From Physcia stellaris (lineage: Eukaryota; Ascomycota; Lecanoromycetes; Caliciales; Physciaceae), in assembly GCA_018902385.1 (NCBI GenBank), contig JABSSW010000021.1, positions 620,001-684,000 of the forward strand: a stretch of 64,000 nt of DNA, written 5' to 3'. Within the stretch, counting starts at the first letter, position 1. Each line of letters begins with the position of its first letter. Made by a program: the position numbers and the translations under genes. Below the pieces are notes generated by a model. It was not told where the DNA came from. It saw only the letters and a list, made by a program, of their open reading frames with translations, and did no database searches. This document shows positions 46,249 to 55,473 of this stretch, piece after piece.

Positions 46249-47826
46249 ATGAAAGGCCTTTCACTTGTCAAGAATGTCTTCTTTGGCTTTCTAGTGTTTG
46301 TAGTGAGTATCGCGGCGCCTGGGCTGTTCGTGGCACTAGTCATTCTATTCCTAGTCGGAATAATTCCTCTCGACTTCATCAACTTCATCCTTGGGTTCTT
46401 CGTTCCCGCCAGTCAAGATGATCCAGAGCATGTGAACGAAGATACTAAGCGTCCCCAGAATACTCAGCTTCAAACCCGGAGGAATGCTGCCTATATGACT
46501 AAAGTGCCTGCCGGTACACGCCTAGTTCTCAAAAAGGCAAAGCAGAAGTCATCGCACGACTCCGGGAGACCCGAGCCGCAATTGAGATCTCCAGGTCGTT
46601 CTCGCCAGGACACCGTGCAAACACTCAACTCCAGGGATTTGGATACATCTGGGACTTCCACAGGAGTGTTACATGGGGATTTGCTTAATCCCGACCAAGC
46701 AAAGGAAGAGATCAAGCATCGAGTACCTCCTGGCTCCGTAGTGTTCAAGAAGGTGAAGCCTACGCATGGACCTAACAAAGAATCGGCGCCGGTCCTGGTA
46801 CAGACCGATGTCGAGCATACTCGCTTACCAGCAAATAAGCTATCACCGGTCTTCATTCAAATTGACATGGAACCTACGTCTTCATCACTCAAGAGCTCAA
46901 GGGTATTAGTTGATCGAGCCAGGAATACAGCTCAAAGAGGTATGCTGGTGGATTCCGGCTCAGGTCGTGCGGCTGAAGAAGAAGAGGCATCCAGAGGGGC
47001 TCGAGGCCCTGCCTTCTTCAAAACATTGCCACTTGAAGTTCGGCTCATAATCTATCGTTACATCTTGACGATTTCAACGATGATTAAAAGAGGGGCAGAC
47101 CTCGTCGAACAGACCACGCTAGGTCTGATAGCTCCAGACGAGGGTGATACTTCGATGATACTTGATATTGACGCTACAGTATTACGTACTTGTCGGCAAA
47201 TGTACGCAGAGACCCTGCCGATACTTTACGGAGATAATGCTTTCTATTTTACGAACGTGAGGGCTCTGGATACTTTCAGGAAAGAGGGCCTAGCGACGTT
47301 GTGGTGTAAGCTTCAGACCAAATTACTGTGCTGATAGAGGATTGACCGATGTGTTAGGTGAAAAGCGCAGATACAGTATGACCCCCATCTTTAATCTGGA
47401 AGTAAATCACAACGGCAGGCTGTCTATGATCCGGAAATTGTGGCTGGACCTAGGACTGAAGCTGGGAACGACGCCTAGTCGGATCATGATACAGCACGAA
47501 TGGGGCCGCTTCCTGCACCAAAATCAGTATGACAGCTGTAATTCAGACGAGACCTGGGGATTTCCTTCGCTTGAGGGTCTGACCTTGGATTTTTCCGACT
47601 GGTCACTGAAGGAGGACGAAGGTCTCATTGTAAGTGATTTTTGCCTGGCTGAGATTTTGCTTGTCTAATTGAAATACAGACACGCCCGTTTGTGGACAAG
47701 TTTCGTGGTCCTCACGGCCTCAGGGACGTGGTTATTTTAGGGGTTGATCATAAAAAAAGTCTTGCGCAGCTGAAGAGGGGTCTCCTCCGGGAATGTGGTT
47801 ATTTTTATCCAGACACCGACATCTAA
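46249..47826 (+). CDS. DUF7730/2EXR-like protein, tandem copy 3, long form
   Basis: The largest of the three paralogs: exons 46249-47305, 47358-47629 and 47680-47826 give 491 aa. Two N-terminal hydrophobic segments (VFFGFLVFVVSIAAPGLFVA and IIPLDFINFILGFFV) suggest a membrane anchor. A polar, probably disordered linker of ~200 residues follows, containing loosely repeated stretches (VPAGTRLVLKKAK / VPPGSVVFKKVK; QTDVEHTRLPANKLSP / QIDMEPTSSSLKSS). The core begins at FFKTLPLEVRLIIYRYIL and reaches VLRTCRQMYAETLPILYGDN. The following introns are phase 1 and phase 0 at the same places as in copy 1. The last exon encodes FRGPHGLRDVVILGVDHKK. Function is unknown. Confidence 0.78.
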
Positions 47827-48145
47827 ATTCTCCTGAAGTAAGTTCATTGAGGGTCCCTGCGATAGGAATGCATTTACATAAGTGTTTACAACAGAAGCCA
47901 AGAGAAGGATATATGAAGGAGTAATGCGTGTGCACAGCACACAATACTACAAGTAAAGAAAGGTTGATCGTAGGTAGATTTCATTGATAGAGCTCACTGT
48001 TATTGTTAGACGCATCCCAAGTCATGAAATCTCGGTTGCTCTTTGATTGAATATGTTACTGTTTGTGAGGCTATGCCACATTTAGATCGCTCTCCGGGCT
48101 TGGTTGTATGACCCACGATACCTGGGCTTGACTGTGATGGAAATG
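47827..48145. other. Convergent intergenic
   Basis: This 319-bp stretch lies between the 3' ends of copy 3 and the small secreted protein gene. Nothing is recognised. Confidence 0.5.
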
Positions 48146-48703
48146 TTATGATGTACTTCCTGCGGTACCTGTGACTGTGTAAAGCGTCGGGCCCGCAATG
48201 GTATCAGATGACGGCCCTGCAACAACGCTTGACTGATTGAACCTCTCTTCCCAATCCACTTCGGCACTAGGCCTCAAGGACAACGTTAGTCCTTGCTCAT
48301 TCAGAAAGATCCGCCCCCCTAGATACTGCGAATCTGCCACGCATGCATTATCCAAAGAATCGCCTGCTGAAAGGATGTCGCCGGTGCTAGCCTGGACTTG
48401 GTGTGCATATATGAGCTCGATCTTGAGTCTGCAGCCATTGAATGTACGGTCCCAAGGCAACAAGATAGTATCGTTTGAGGACGAGGGCTGGTTGCTGAAT
48501 GTGGAGGTCGAGCTAGGATGTTCGTTTGAGAATTGATCAATCGCTGCTTGACAGTCGGACGAGCTTAGGTTCGGGTCATTGGAGTGGCGAACAAGACAAT
48601 GCGATGGAAAGGGGGTGCTGGCTTGCGTTGAAGCGACGAACAGCATGGTCAACTGCACGAGTGTGGAAATCTTGGGAATCATGACTGTAGTTCTACTGGA
48701 CAT
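48146..48703 (-). CDS. Small secreted cysteine-containing protein
   Basis: An intronless frame of 185 aa. ATG 48703 starts MSSRTTVMIPK; a second ATG at 48682 would put the signal peptide at the very start (MIPKISTLVQLTMLFVASTQA), and I think either may be used. The mature part has four cysteines (HCLVRH, SDCQAAIDQF, NGCRLKIELI, NACVADSQYL) and the ending GGRIFLNEQGLTLSLRP. This spacing, a Cys before an xIxxF stretch, a central Cys followed by a hydrophobic strand and a late Cys with GG, is seen in many small secreted ascomycete proteins of unknown function. The serine/threonine-rich middle may be glycosylated. An effector or cell-surface role is possible but not shown. Confidence 0.7.
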   Translation of the reverse strand: MSSRTTVMIPKISTLVQLTMLFVASTQASTPFPSHCLVRHSNDPNLSSSDCQAAIDQFSNEHPSSTSTFSNQPSSSNDTILLPWDRTFNGCRLKIELIYAHQVQASTGDILSAGDSLDNACVADSQYLGGRIFLNEQGLTLSLRPSAEVDWEERFNQSSVVAGPSSDTIAGPTLYTVTGTAGSTS

Positions 48704-49637
48704 AAGGATCCCTGGATTTAGACTTAATCACAATAACATGATTGCCGTGTGCTGGCCTCGGGGATGTTATATCAACTGCTCACTCAACGCGCCTATCGCG
48801 AGGACCTTCGCTTAGAATAGAATAGTAGCTGTAGTAATTTGGTCCGAGGGTCGGATTAAAAGTGAATACTAAACCGCGGTATGCGCGAGATCAATGGGAG
48901 TGAACTTACCTTACCAATGGCATGCAAAAGCTGCCTAGATGATACGTTTGAAGTTGGTTTCCGGTCGCAACAAGCCGTTTGATTGAGACTCAGTTTTTCC
49001 AAAACAGCGCGGTGCTACGCTATGAACCCACCTACTAGATTGAAAAAGATCCTTGAGAACGATGCATACCAATCAGATGAGGCAAATGTCAGAAGATACC
49101 CAGTACTATCGTGGTCTCGGATATCTGTGCTCACGGTGAATTGCGACGATCCTTCACGATGACGACGGGGGCATGCAGCCGGACGTGCTTAGGGTAGCAA
49201 CTTTTGACTGAAGCAACACTGTGGCTTTCTTCCGGCTCGTTGGCCTCACATCTCTGGATCTCACCACTTGTCGAGGGAATACCCAGTCTCGCCATGTGGA
49301 TTTTGCTGAGATGAGATGGACTTGGTCTAGACCACCAGCCGCGTGGCACAGTCGGTTGTGGCGCGGTCTAGTTTTGTCGGTCGCGACTGCCAGCTGACAA
49401 TGATGAGCATTCCTTGCGCGGCTTCATTGAGATGTCACAATCATCAACTCTGACCATGGTCACCATAGGCTTGATATACTGACTCGCTCGACTACGAGTA
49501 TACTCGTTACGAGCCAGCACCACCCTTCCGGTCAAAGCTATGCCTTCGACTTAGTCGCCTGTCTTTCGGCAAAGACACCTTAACCTCCCTCGATCCTTTA
49601 CCCCCATGGGTTGAATAGCAGCGCTCGATATACAGTC
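48704..49637. other. Divergent intergenic with a minimal upstream ORF
   Basis: This 934-bp stretch separates the secreted protein gene from the 5-phosphatase gene. Near its right end, 49606-49614 reads ATG GGT TGA, a two-codon upstream frame ending 23 bp before the phosphatase ATG. No other feature is recognised. Confidence 0.45.
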
Positions 49638-52600
49638 ATGGCCCATAGGTCTGGCAACGATGGCTCTCCCTCTCCTCTCATACGAGCGACTCCAGGAGCC
49701 TACCCCTCAACGCCGGGCGAGTCAGATGCCCCAACCATCGTCTCCACCCAGCTCTCCCTGTCGCAAGCCGTCTACCAGAGAAGGAGCGAGTTCACAAGGT
49801 CGTACACCACCAAGGTCAAGGTCGGGACCTGGAATGTGGCGTCATTGAGCGGAACCGACAAGGACATTGGAGGCTGGTTCGTTGATGGCAAGGGTCTATC
49901 CGATAACCTTAATGGCCTTGCTATTGATATGAAGGATGACCGTCGGCGTCGGTCGGGTACAAATAGTAGCGTGGAGTCTATCGCGTCGCAAGAGAGGCGG
50001 AGGTCAAAGAAGAAGTCCACAATACCTGAGGATGATGAAGCCTACGTTCCTGGCGGCGAAGACATCGGTCTCTACGTGCTAGGGCTGCAAGAGATCGTGG
50101 ATATTTCATCTGCAACGGAGGCTCTGCGGCCATATACCGACCCTCACCCGGGCAAGAAGTGGAAAAAGGCCGTTGAGAGGGCGTTGCCCAAAGGCTATCA
50201 GCTAGTAGCGGAGCAGCAATTGGTAGGTCTATATCTGGTCATATACGCCTCGCCAGCACTCGTTCCCCAGATTTCTTCGGTCAGTACAACGAGCGTTGGT
50301 ACGGGTCTTATGGGCTATATGGGCAACAAGGGTGCTGTGACGGCCCGGATCGTGTTGGGCGAAACCACCAGAATGGTATTCATAAACAGTCACCTTACTG
50401 CAGGAGTCGAGAAAGGTAATTTGGAGCGGAGAAACTGGGACGCGGCACAGATCGTGAATAAGACCAAATTCGACCCGGTCTATGATGGGTCAGGTGTTAT
50501 GGAGGAATTTGGCGAAGGCCTCGGAGATGAGAATTTTGCATTTTGGTTCGGCGACCTCAATTACAGACTAGAAAGCATGCCAGGAGATGATGTTCGGAGA
50601 CTCTTGATGCTGCACACACGTAACGAATATGGGAAGAATCAAGCGGCGTCTGGTGATAAGATAGAGGAAGAACTGGCTGCACAGAGGTCTCCAGTCTCTA
50701 TCAAAGATGGGAGATTCATTGACCCCACTACCGAGAATGGTCTAAATTCACCGTCACCAGCTTTGAACTCTTCCGCGGATACTTCCCCCTCACCCAGCTG
50801 GCTGTCCAACAACGGCCACTTCGAGCCCGCCACAGATCCTGCATCACTTCAGACTACACTATCGTCTCTTCTGCCGCATGACCAACTACATGCACAAATG
50901 CGCGAACGAAAAGCTTTCCACGATGGTTGGCAAGAAGGCCCTATTGATTTTCTACCAACCTACAAATACGACGTTGGAAGTGTAGGGATGTTTGACTCCA
51001 GTGAGAAGAAAAGAGGTCCCAGCTGGTGCGATCGTATTTTGTATCGATCACGAAGGCATAAGAAAGATTATGAGGCAAAAGTTCGTGAAGAGCAGGAAGC
51101 TGAAAGGGCGGACGCTGAGATGAAAGCGCGAGGGATAGATAAAGAGGCTGAAGCCGAAGCGGTACTCTTCGATTATGATCCCGATATAGACGCCGATAAT
51201 GAGTATCAGGAAGAAGAAGCAAGCACCATTGATCCTGAGATCGTTGAGACTAAGGCAGGCTTCGAAGACAAAATGCATCTTGATTACTACACGTCTCATC
51301 AGCGCGTCCTTTCGTCCGATCACAAACCTCTTGACGCTGTCTTCACTCTCGACTACGACGCGGTAGATCCACAACTCAAGGCCCGGATTCACCAAGAGGT
51401 TGCTCGAGAGCTCGACAAAGCCGAGAATGAAGGACGCCCAGTGGTGACCGTAGTCATCGACCATCATCATGACCACGACGAAAACCTGCCTGATGACGTG
51501 GACTGCGCGACCTTTGAAGGCGTCAATTTTGGCCACGTCAAATACAATCATCCAAAAACTAGGAACATTACTGTCGCCAACACAGGGCGGGTGCCAGCCA
51601 CAGTTGGCTTTGTTGACAGATCAATAGACCAGGGGCAGCCAATAGGCGTCGCGCCCTCGTGGTTGTCCATCAAGTTTGACCGGAGAAGCGACAGCCAAGA
51701 GCCTAATAACCCAGTAATGCAGCAATATACCCTTGAGCCTGGAGATGCCGCTAATGTCGAGTTGACTGTCCACGTCCACGACGTCAGCTCTGTCCGTCGT
51801 TTCAACGAAGGATTAGAGAGAATTGAAGATGTACTGGTGCTCCGCATCCACAATGGCCGTGATTATTTCCTACCAATGCGTGGTATCTGGCTTCAGTCCT
51901 CCTTCGGACGCTCGATAGACCGATTGATAAGGATACCGGAAGGTGGAATTAGAAGACTCCAACACCAGCGGCCTGACGGCAATGGTCATGGTGATGAAGG
52001 GGTAAAGTGGTCAGCTCCTCGCGAGATACTCCGGCTGACGGAAACGATAGAAGAACTCATGGAGAGAACGATTGCGGAATGGGGGATGAGGGGCGAGGGT
52101 GTCAAACCGCCTTGGGATGATCTCGGCTGGCCTTTTTCTGTCAGGACCGGAGATGCTAAACAGCGAGAAACCCTGAAGGAACGTATCCGTGAAGGCCTAG
52201 ATTGCCAGGTCGAGCCACATGAAATATTGCCGCTTGAGACGACCGCGTTGCAGAGGTTGGAAGCAGTTGCAGAAACTCTGGTAGATTTTTTGTCAAGTCT
52301 TGAGGATGGTGTTATCACTGAACAGCTGTGGACAAAGATTGAAAAGACAATGGTCGATCATGAGAAATCAAAGACACTTCTGTCCGGCGAGGATGAGCGT
52401 ATGCAAATCCTTGAAATCCTATCTGCCTCTTCCCCTCATAGCGTCTCTTTCACTCTCATCACCTTCATGCTTTCAAGAGTCGCTGGAGAGATCCAACCCA
52501 TTGAACCACCTTCGGATCGGGTAGGGCTGTCCTCCGACTCGAACTCAAGGAGTTCGAAAGACAGTGGACGCCTGCAACATTCAGGCAAAGATCAGGATAT

Positions 52601-52763
52601 GGCTCGAAGGATTGAAGTAGAAGGAGCATATGCAACTATTTTCGCCCAGGCTATGATAAGAGCTCCGGTGATAACCAAGGATAAGGAGCGGAAGGCGAGT
52701 GAAGGTAGAAGGAAGCATGCCATAGAGACCTTCTTGAGAAGTAAGTGGGATGAAGACACATGA
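49638..52763 (+). CDS. OCRL/INPP5B-like inositol polyphosphate 5-phosphatase
   Basis: A type II inositol-polyphosphate 5-phosphatase that removes the 5-phosphate from phosphoinositides such as PI(4,5)P2 in membrane traffic. It is an unbroken frame of 1041 aa from ATG 49638 (MAHRSGNDG); codons before it lack an ATG. The catalytic core starts at VKVGTWNVAS, with the signatures FWFGDLNYRL (residue ~301) and GPSWCDRILY (~460), and ends at SSDHKPLDAVF. A charged insert (EAKVREEQEAERADAEMKA) interrupts the core after the second motif. A His/Asp-rich stretch (IDHHHDHDENLPDD) precedes an ASH-like beta domain (FEGVNFGHVKYNHPKTRNIT). The last ~250 residues correspond to a RhoGAP-like domain. This domain order matches OCRL rather than yeast synaptojanin-like Inp51-53. 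Confidence 0.93.
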   Translation: MAHRSGNDGSPSPLIRATPGAYPSTPGESDAPTIVSTQLSLSQAVYQRRSEFTRSYTTKVKVGTWNVASLSGTDKDIGGWFVDGKGLSDNLNGLAIDMKDDRRRRSGTNSSVESIASQERRRSKKKSTIPEDDEAYVPGGEDIGLYVLGLQEIVDISSATEALRPYTDPHPGKKWKKAVERALPKGYQLVAEQQLVGLYLVIYASPALVPQISSVSTTSVGTGLMGYMGNKGAVTARIVLGETTRMVFINSHLTAGVEKGNLERRNWDAAQIVNKTKFDPVYDGSGVMEEFGEGLGDENFAFWFGDLNYRLESMPGDDVRRLLMLHTRNEYGKNQAASGDKIEEELAAQRSPVSIKDGRFIDPTTENGLNSPSPALNSSADTSPSPSWLSNNGHFEPATDPASLQTTLSSLLPHDQLHAQMRERKAFHDGWQEGPIDFLPTYKYDVGSVGMFDSSEKKRGPSWCDRILYRSRRHKKDYEAKVREEQEAERADAEMKARGIDKEAEAEAVLFDYDPDIDADNEYQEEEASTIDPEIVETKAGFEDKMHLDYYTSHQRVLSSDHKPLDAVFTLDYDAVDPQLKARIHQEVARELDKAENEGRPVVTVVIDHHHDHDENLPDDVDCATFEGVNFGHVKYNHPKTRNITVANTGRVPATVGFVDRSIDQGQPIGVAPSWLSIKFDRRSDSQEPNNPVMQQYTLEPGDAANVELTVHVHDVSSVRRFNEGLERIEDVLVLRIHNGRDYFLPMRGIWLQSSFGRSIDRLIRIPEGGIRRLQHQRPDGNGHGDEGVKWSAPREILRLTETIEELMERTIAEWGMRGEGVKPPWDDLGWPFSVRTGDAKQRETLKERIREGLDCQVEPHEILPLETTALQRLEAVAETLVDFLSSLEDGVITEQLWTKIEKTMVDHEKSKTLLSGEDERMQILEILSASSPHSVSFTLITFMLSRVAGEIQPIEPPSDRVGLSSDSNSRSSKDSGRLQHSGKDQDMARRIEVEGAYATIFAQAMIRAPVITKDKERKASEGRRKHAIETFLRSKWDEDT

Positions 52764-53802
52764 CACGAAGAGACGATTTGAGCGTCGTCATATCGAACAT
52801 TGATTCAGTGAAATGCGAACAGTATTATTTACAGGATACTCAACGCTTTATTGTCGTACCGACTGGAGGATTCAAGTGAATCAAGACCCAGCATGATCAG
52901 ACGCGACCCAGTTAAGAATTAGATGCTTCCTACTACTAGGATCGACAGCAGTCACCGTGAGAATGGACAAACTGCGATCGTATCTCTCACTTGGGAGACG
53001 TTCATTGTGTGAAGACTAGAAAGCGGCGCTGCTGGGAAGGGATTTGCATACATAGATTAGCCATGGCTTCGAAGAACATCCTAACCAGCAGATCGTGGAG
53101 GACTATTGAGGTATAATAAGGACTTTGCCCAACAGAAATCCATACCAGTGAGATACTTATGGCGTGAATGCTGTAACCACCAGTACTGAAAAGCCTAGTT
53201 CCATAGGCGTACTTCTGCACAACGCTCGTCTCCTCCCAACACCTCACCTACAACCGCCTCATAGATCTCGACTGTTCCACCCTCGCCGCTGCAACCGGCA
53301 TCTGGCTCATCCATGGTCCTTCAGAAAACGGCATTGCCACTAGAGGTAGTAGTATCAACGAGGGCTACGAAGTAGGGTCTTAGCGCTATCCAGCTACACG
53401 GGGCGCCGATGCAAGTATGAAGATCTTGAAGTCAGCAGTGCTCAATCGAGTTTGATCCAAAGTAGCAACTTGTCTCAGAAACACATGGCTCTTGTACACT
53501 CCTCGACTCGTCAATAGTCAACGATTAGATCGCTGATCTGCTTCGGATCAACTACCCCCATACTCGCTCGTGCCATCAATCACAATCCCTGTGCGATCGC
53601 ATATACCAATCGGCAAAAGCTCACGATGTTATGCAGCGCTAAGAGCAGCTAACTCATGTTAGTAAAGCTTACTGTCGTCCTATGACGACAAAATGTGCGA
53701 TGAATCCTGAAGGATCGAGACCTACGACCTATAAAGGTGCCAGCAGCTGTCCGGAGCACCATATGATAGAAAACTATCCCCATATCTCCAGGCCAATCCA
53801 AC
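52764..53802. other. Intergenic, 5-phosphatase / SnoaL-like gene
   Basis: This 1.04-kb stretch carries no supported gene. A TATA element near its right end is listed separately. Confidence 0.45.
53730..53736 (+). promoter_or_regulatory. TATA box of secreted SnoaL-like gene
   Basis: TATAAAG lies 67 bp upstream of the ATG at 53803, a plausible core-promoter distance. No other element is claimed. Confidence 0.5.
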
Positions 53803-54363
53803 ATGCGTCTCTCCCACCTGTTACCTCTAGCCACACTATCCCTTTTTCCTCGATCCTCCCTCACTAGGGCATACACGCCCTGTATAGACCCCAACACCGA
53901 GCTCCAAATCCGTAATCGCCTAGCTCTGTTTGCCCAAGCCATCGATTTCGACCAGTATTCTCTCTTTAGGGAGGTCTTCACTGCTAATGTTAACGCCACG
54001 TTCGGTCCTCCCTACACTCCCTACATCGGCCTTCAAGCAGTAGAAGAAGCAAACTCGTTCTTCAAGAACGTAACTACGCAGATTAGTATCAGCAGCATTG
54101 TTGTCAATTGCACGGACCAGCAAGCGCCGGAGAGTGTGTCGTATTTTCTGGCGACGAATTTTGTGAATGAGACGGATTTGAGCTTAAGTTATGGGAAATA
54201 TTTTGATCAATGGGTGAAGGAGGGAGCGGCGTGGAAGATCCAGCAAAGGAGGACCAGCGTTGTGGTAGGCGTTCATTCTGCCTTATGTTCGGTTAATTGA
54301 TTTCTTTCTCTATAGCCCGGGAACCCTTTCAGCGTGCAGATTACGCCCTTCTCTTTTGCATAA
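53803..54363 (+). CDS. Secreted SnoaL/NTF2-like protein
   Basis: A small secreted protein of the NTF2-like superfamily, whose members are cone-shaped folds used as enzymes or ligand binders. Exon 1 (53803-54264) and a short second exon (54316-54363) give 169 aa. The N-terminus MRLSHLLPLATLSLFPRSSL... is a likely signal peptide. Then comes a helix with LQIRNRLALFAQAIDFDQYS, typical of the first SnoaL helix, followed by FREVFTANVNATFGPPYTPY and strands ending YFDQWVKEGAAWKIQQRRTS. Two cysteines (YTPCID, VVNCTDQ) could form a disulphide, and several N-x-S/T sites fit secretion. Splicing to exon 2 gives the usual hydrophobic closing strand; without splicing the frame runs only 11 codons further. 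No substrate can be inferred. Confidence 0.78.
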
Positions 54364-54828
54364 AGGATCAGTGAGATGGACCTCTTAGCTGCTCTTGGGG
54401 AGCATAAGGGGGTCGGAGCCAGTGGGTCAAGAAGAGGCCATTTTGATCTCTATCAAGACGGTGAAGACACTCTAAGTTCTCTGTACAAATCTCTCGGGTT
54501 TCGGAAACGGTGGTGATTGAGGTGATTAAGAACTAAATCCAGTAAAAAGTTAGTTATGGGTTGAATACAGCGTAAAAAACTTTGCTTGTAGAAATGCTAT
54601 AACAAGACCTCACACCTTAGGCCAGGCTCCAATTTCTTATCGGTACAGTCTTTCTTGTTGGGAGGCTTTGCAATCGGCTCGAAGCGCTTGTCAAAGAAAG
54701 AATCGGTGCTATGTCGTAGGCCATTTACCTACCAAGGTCAGTGCACAGCAGAGCAAACTATTCATCCGCCAGAATTTTACTCCTCCCAAAATAGATTTTT
54801 CCACTCTAACTCTCGCAGGTAGCATGAA
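54364..54828. other. Convergent intergenic
   Basis: This 465-bp stretch lies between the 3' ends of the SnoaL-like gene and the NADAR gene. Nothing is recognised. Confidence 0.5.
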
Positions 54829-55473
54829 TCACGACGTTCCCACATTCTTCTCTCCTCCACCATCCCCGTCTTTCATTATTTCCTCCTCCTTCAATCTCTC
54901 TCTGACGCTCATTAACGCTTTCCCCAACAAATTCTGGCCCCAGTTGTGTCTCATCTCCCCCGCATGCTCAGCACTATATCCAACCCCCCAAACCCGATCA
55001 CTCTCAGCCGCCTCAACCAACTCCCTCTCCCCAGTCTCCAGCAACTTCCTCCTCAACGCCTCTCCATGTTCCGTCGCCTGCGTGAACTTCAACCAGGTCC
55101 CCTCAACCACCGTGTCAAATTTGGTCCTATCCCACTCCTTGCTCTTCTCCTTCCAACCCTTCACCTTTCGACCTATCGCCTTTTGCTCCCCCGGATCGAG
55201 CGAATTAAGGATCAGTGCCGCGGATGCCGTGTCCCCTGTCAGGAGCGCTTTGTGGTGCATCATTCGCTGCTCGGCGCAACTGTAGGTTATCCCTGCGTCG
55301 GGGTCGTGGAATGGCGAGGAGTACCATTGCGAGAGGAATCCGTAGGGCTCTTGGTGTTCGCGGTGGAAGTAGACGGGTTGGGTGGAGTGCGTGTCGATCG
55401 GGACTTTGGATGTTAGGATGCTGTTTTGGGAGGCGGCGAGGACCGCCTTTTTCTGGGCGCGGGTGTGCTTCAT
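54829..55473 (-). CDS. NADAR-family protein (YbiA-like)
   Basis: A stand-alone NADAR domain protein of 214 aa from ATG 55473, without introns. Bacterial and plant relatives of this N-glycosidase-like fold cleave damaged riboflavin intermediates or remove ADP-ribose from nucleobases. Family marks are all present: YFHREHQEPYGFLSQWYSSP, SCAEQRMMHHKALLTGD, GRKVKGWKEKSKEWD, a KFTQATEHGEALRRKLLETG helix, and DRVWGVGYSAE near the end. The extra C-terminus after WGQNLLGKAL is short and charged. Genes of this type are common single-domain proteins in fungi; the substrate here is unknown. It stands alone between two secreted-protein genes, so position gives no hint. Confidence 0.92.
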   Translation of the reverse strand: MKHTRAQKKAVLAASQNSILTSKVPIDTHSTQPVYFHREHQEPYGFLSQWYSSPFHDPDAGITYSCAEQRMMHHKALLTGDTASAALILNSLDPGEQKAIGRKVKGWKEKSKEWDRTKFDTVVEGTWLKFTQATEHGEALRRKLLETGERELVEAAESDRVWGVGYSAEHAGEMRHNWGQNLLGKALMSVRERLKEEEIMKDGDGGGEKNVGTS

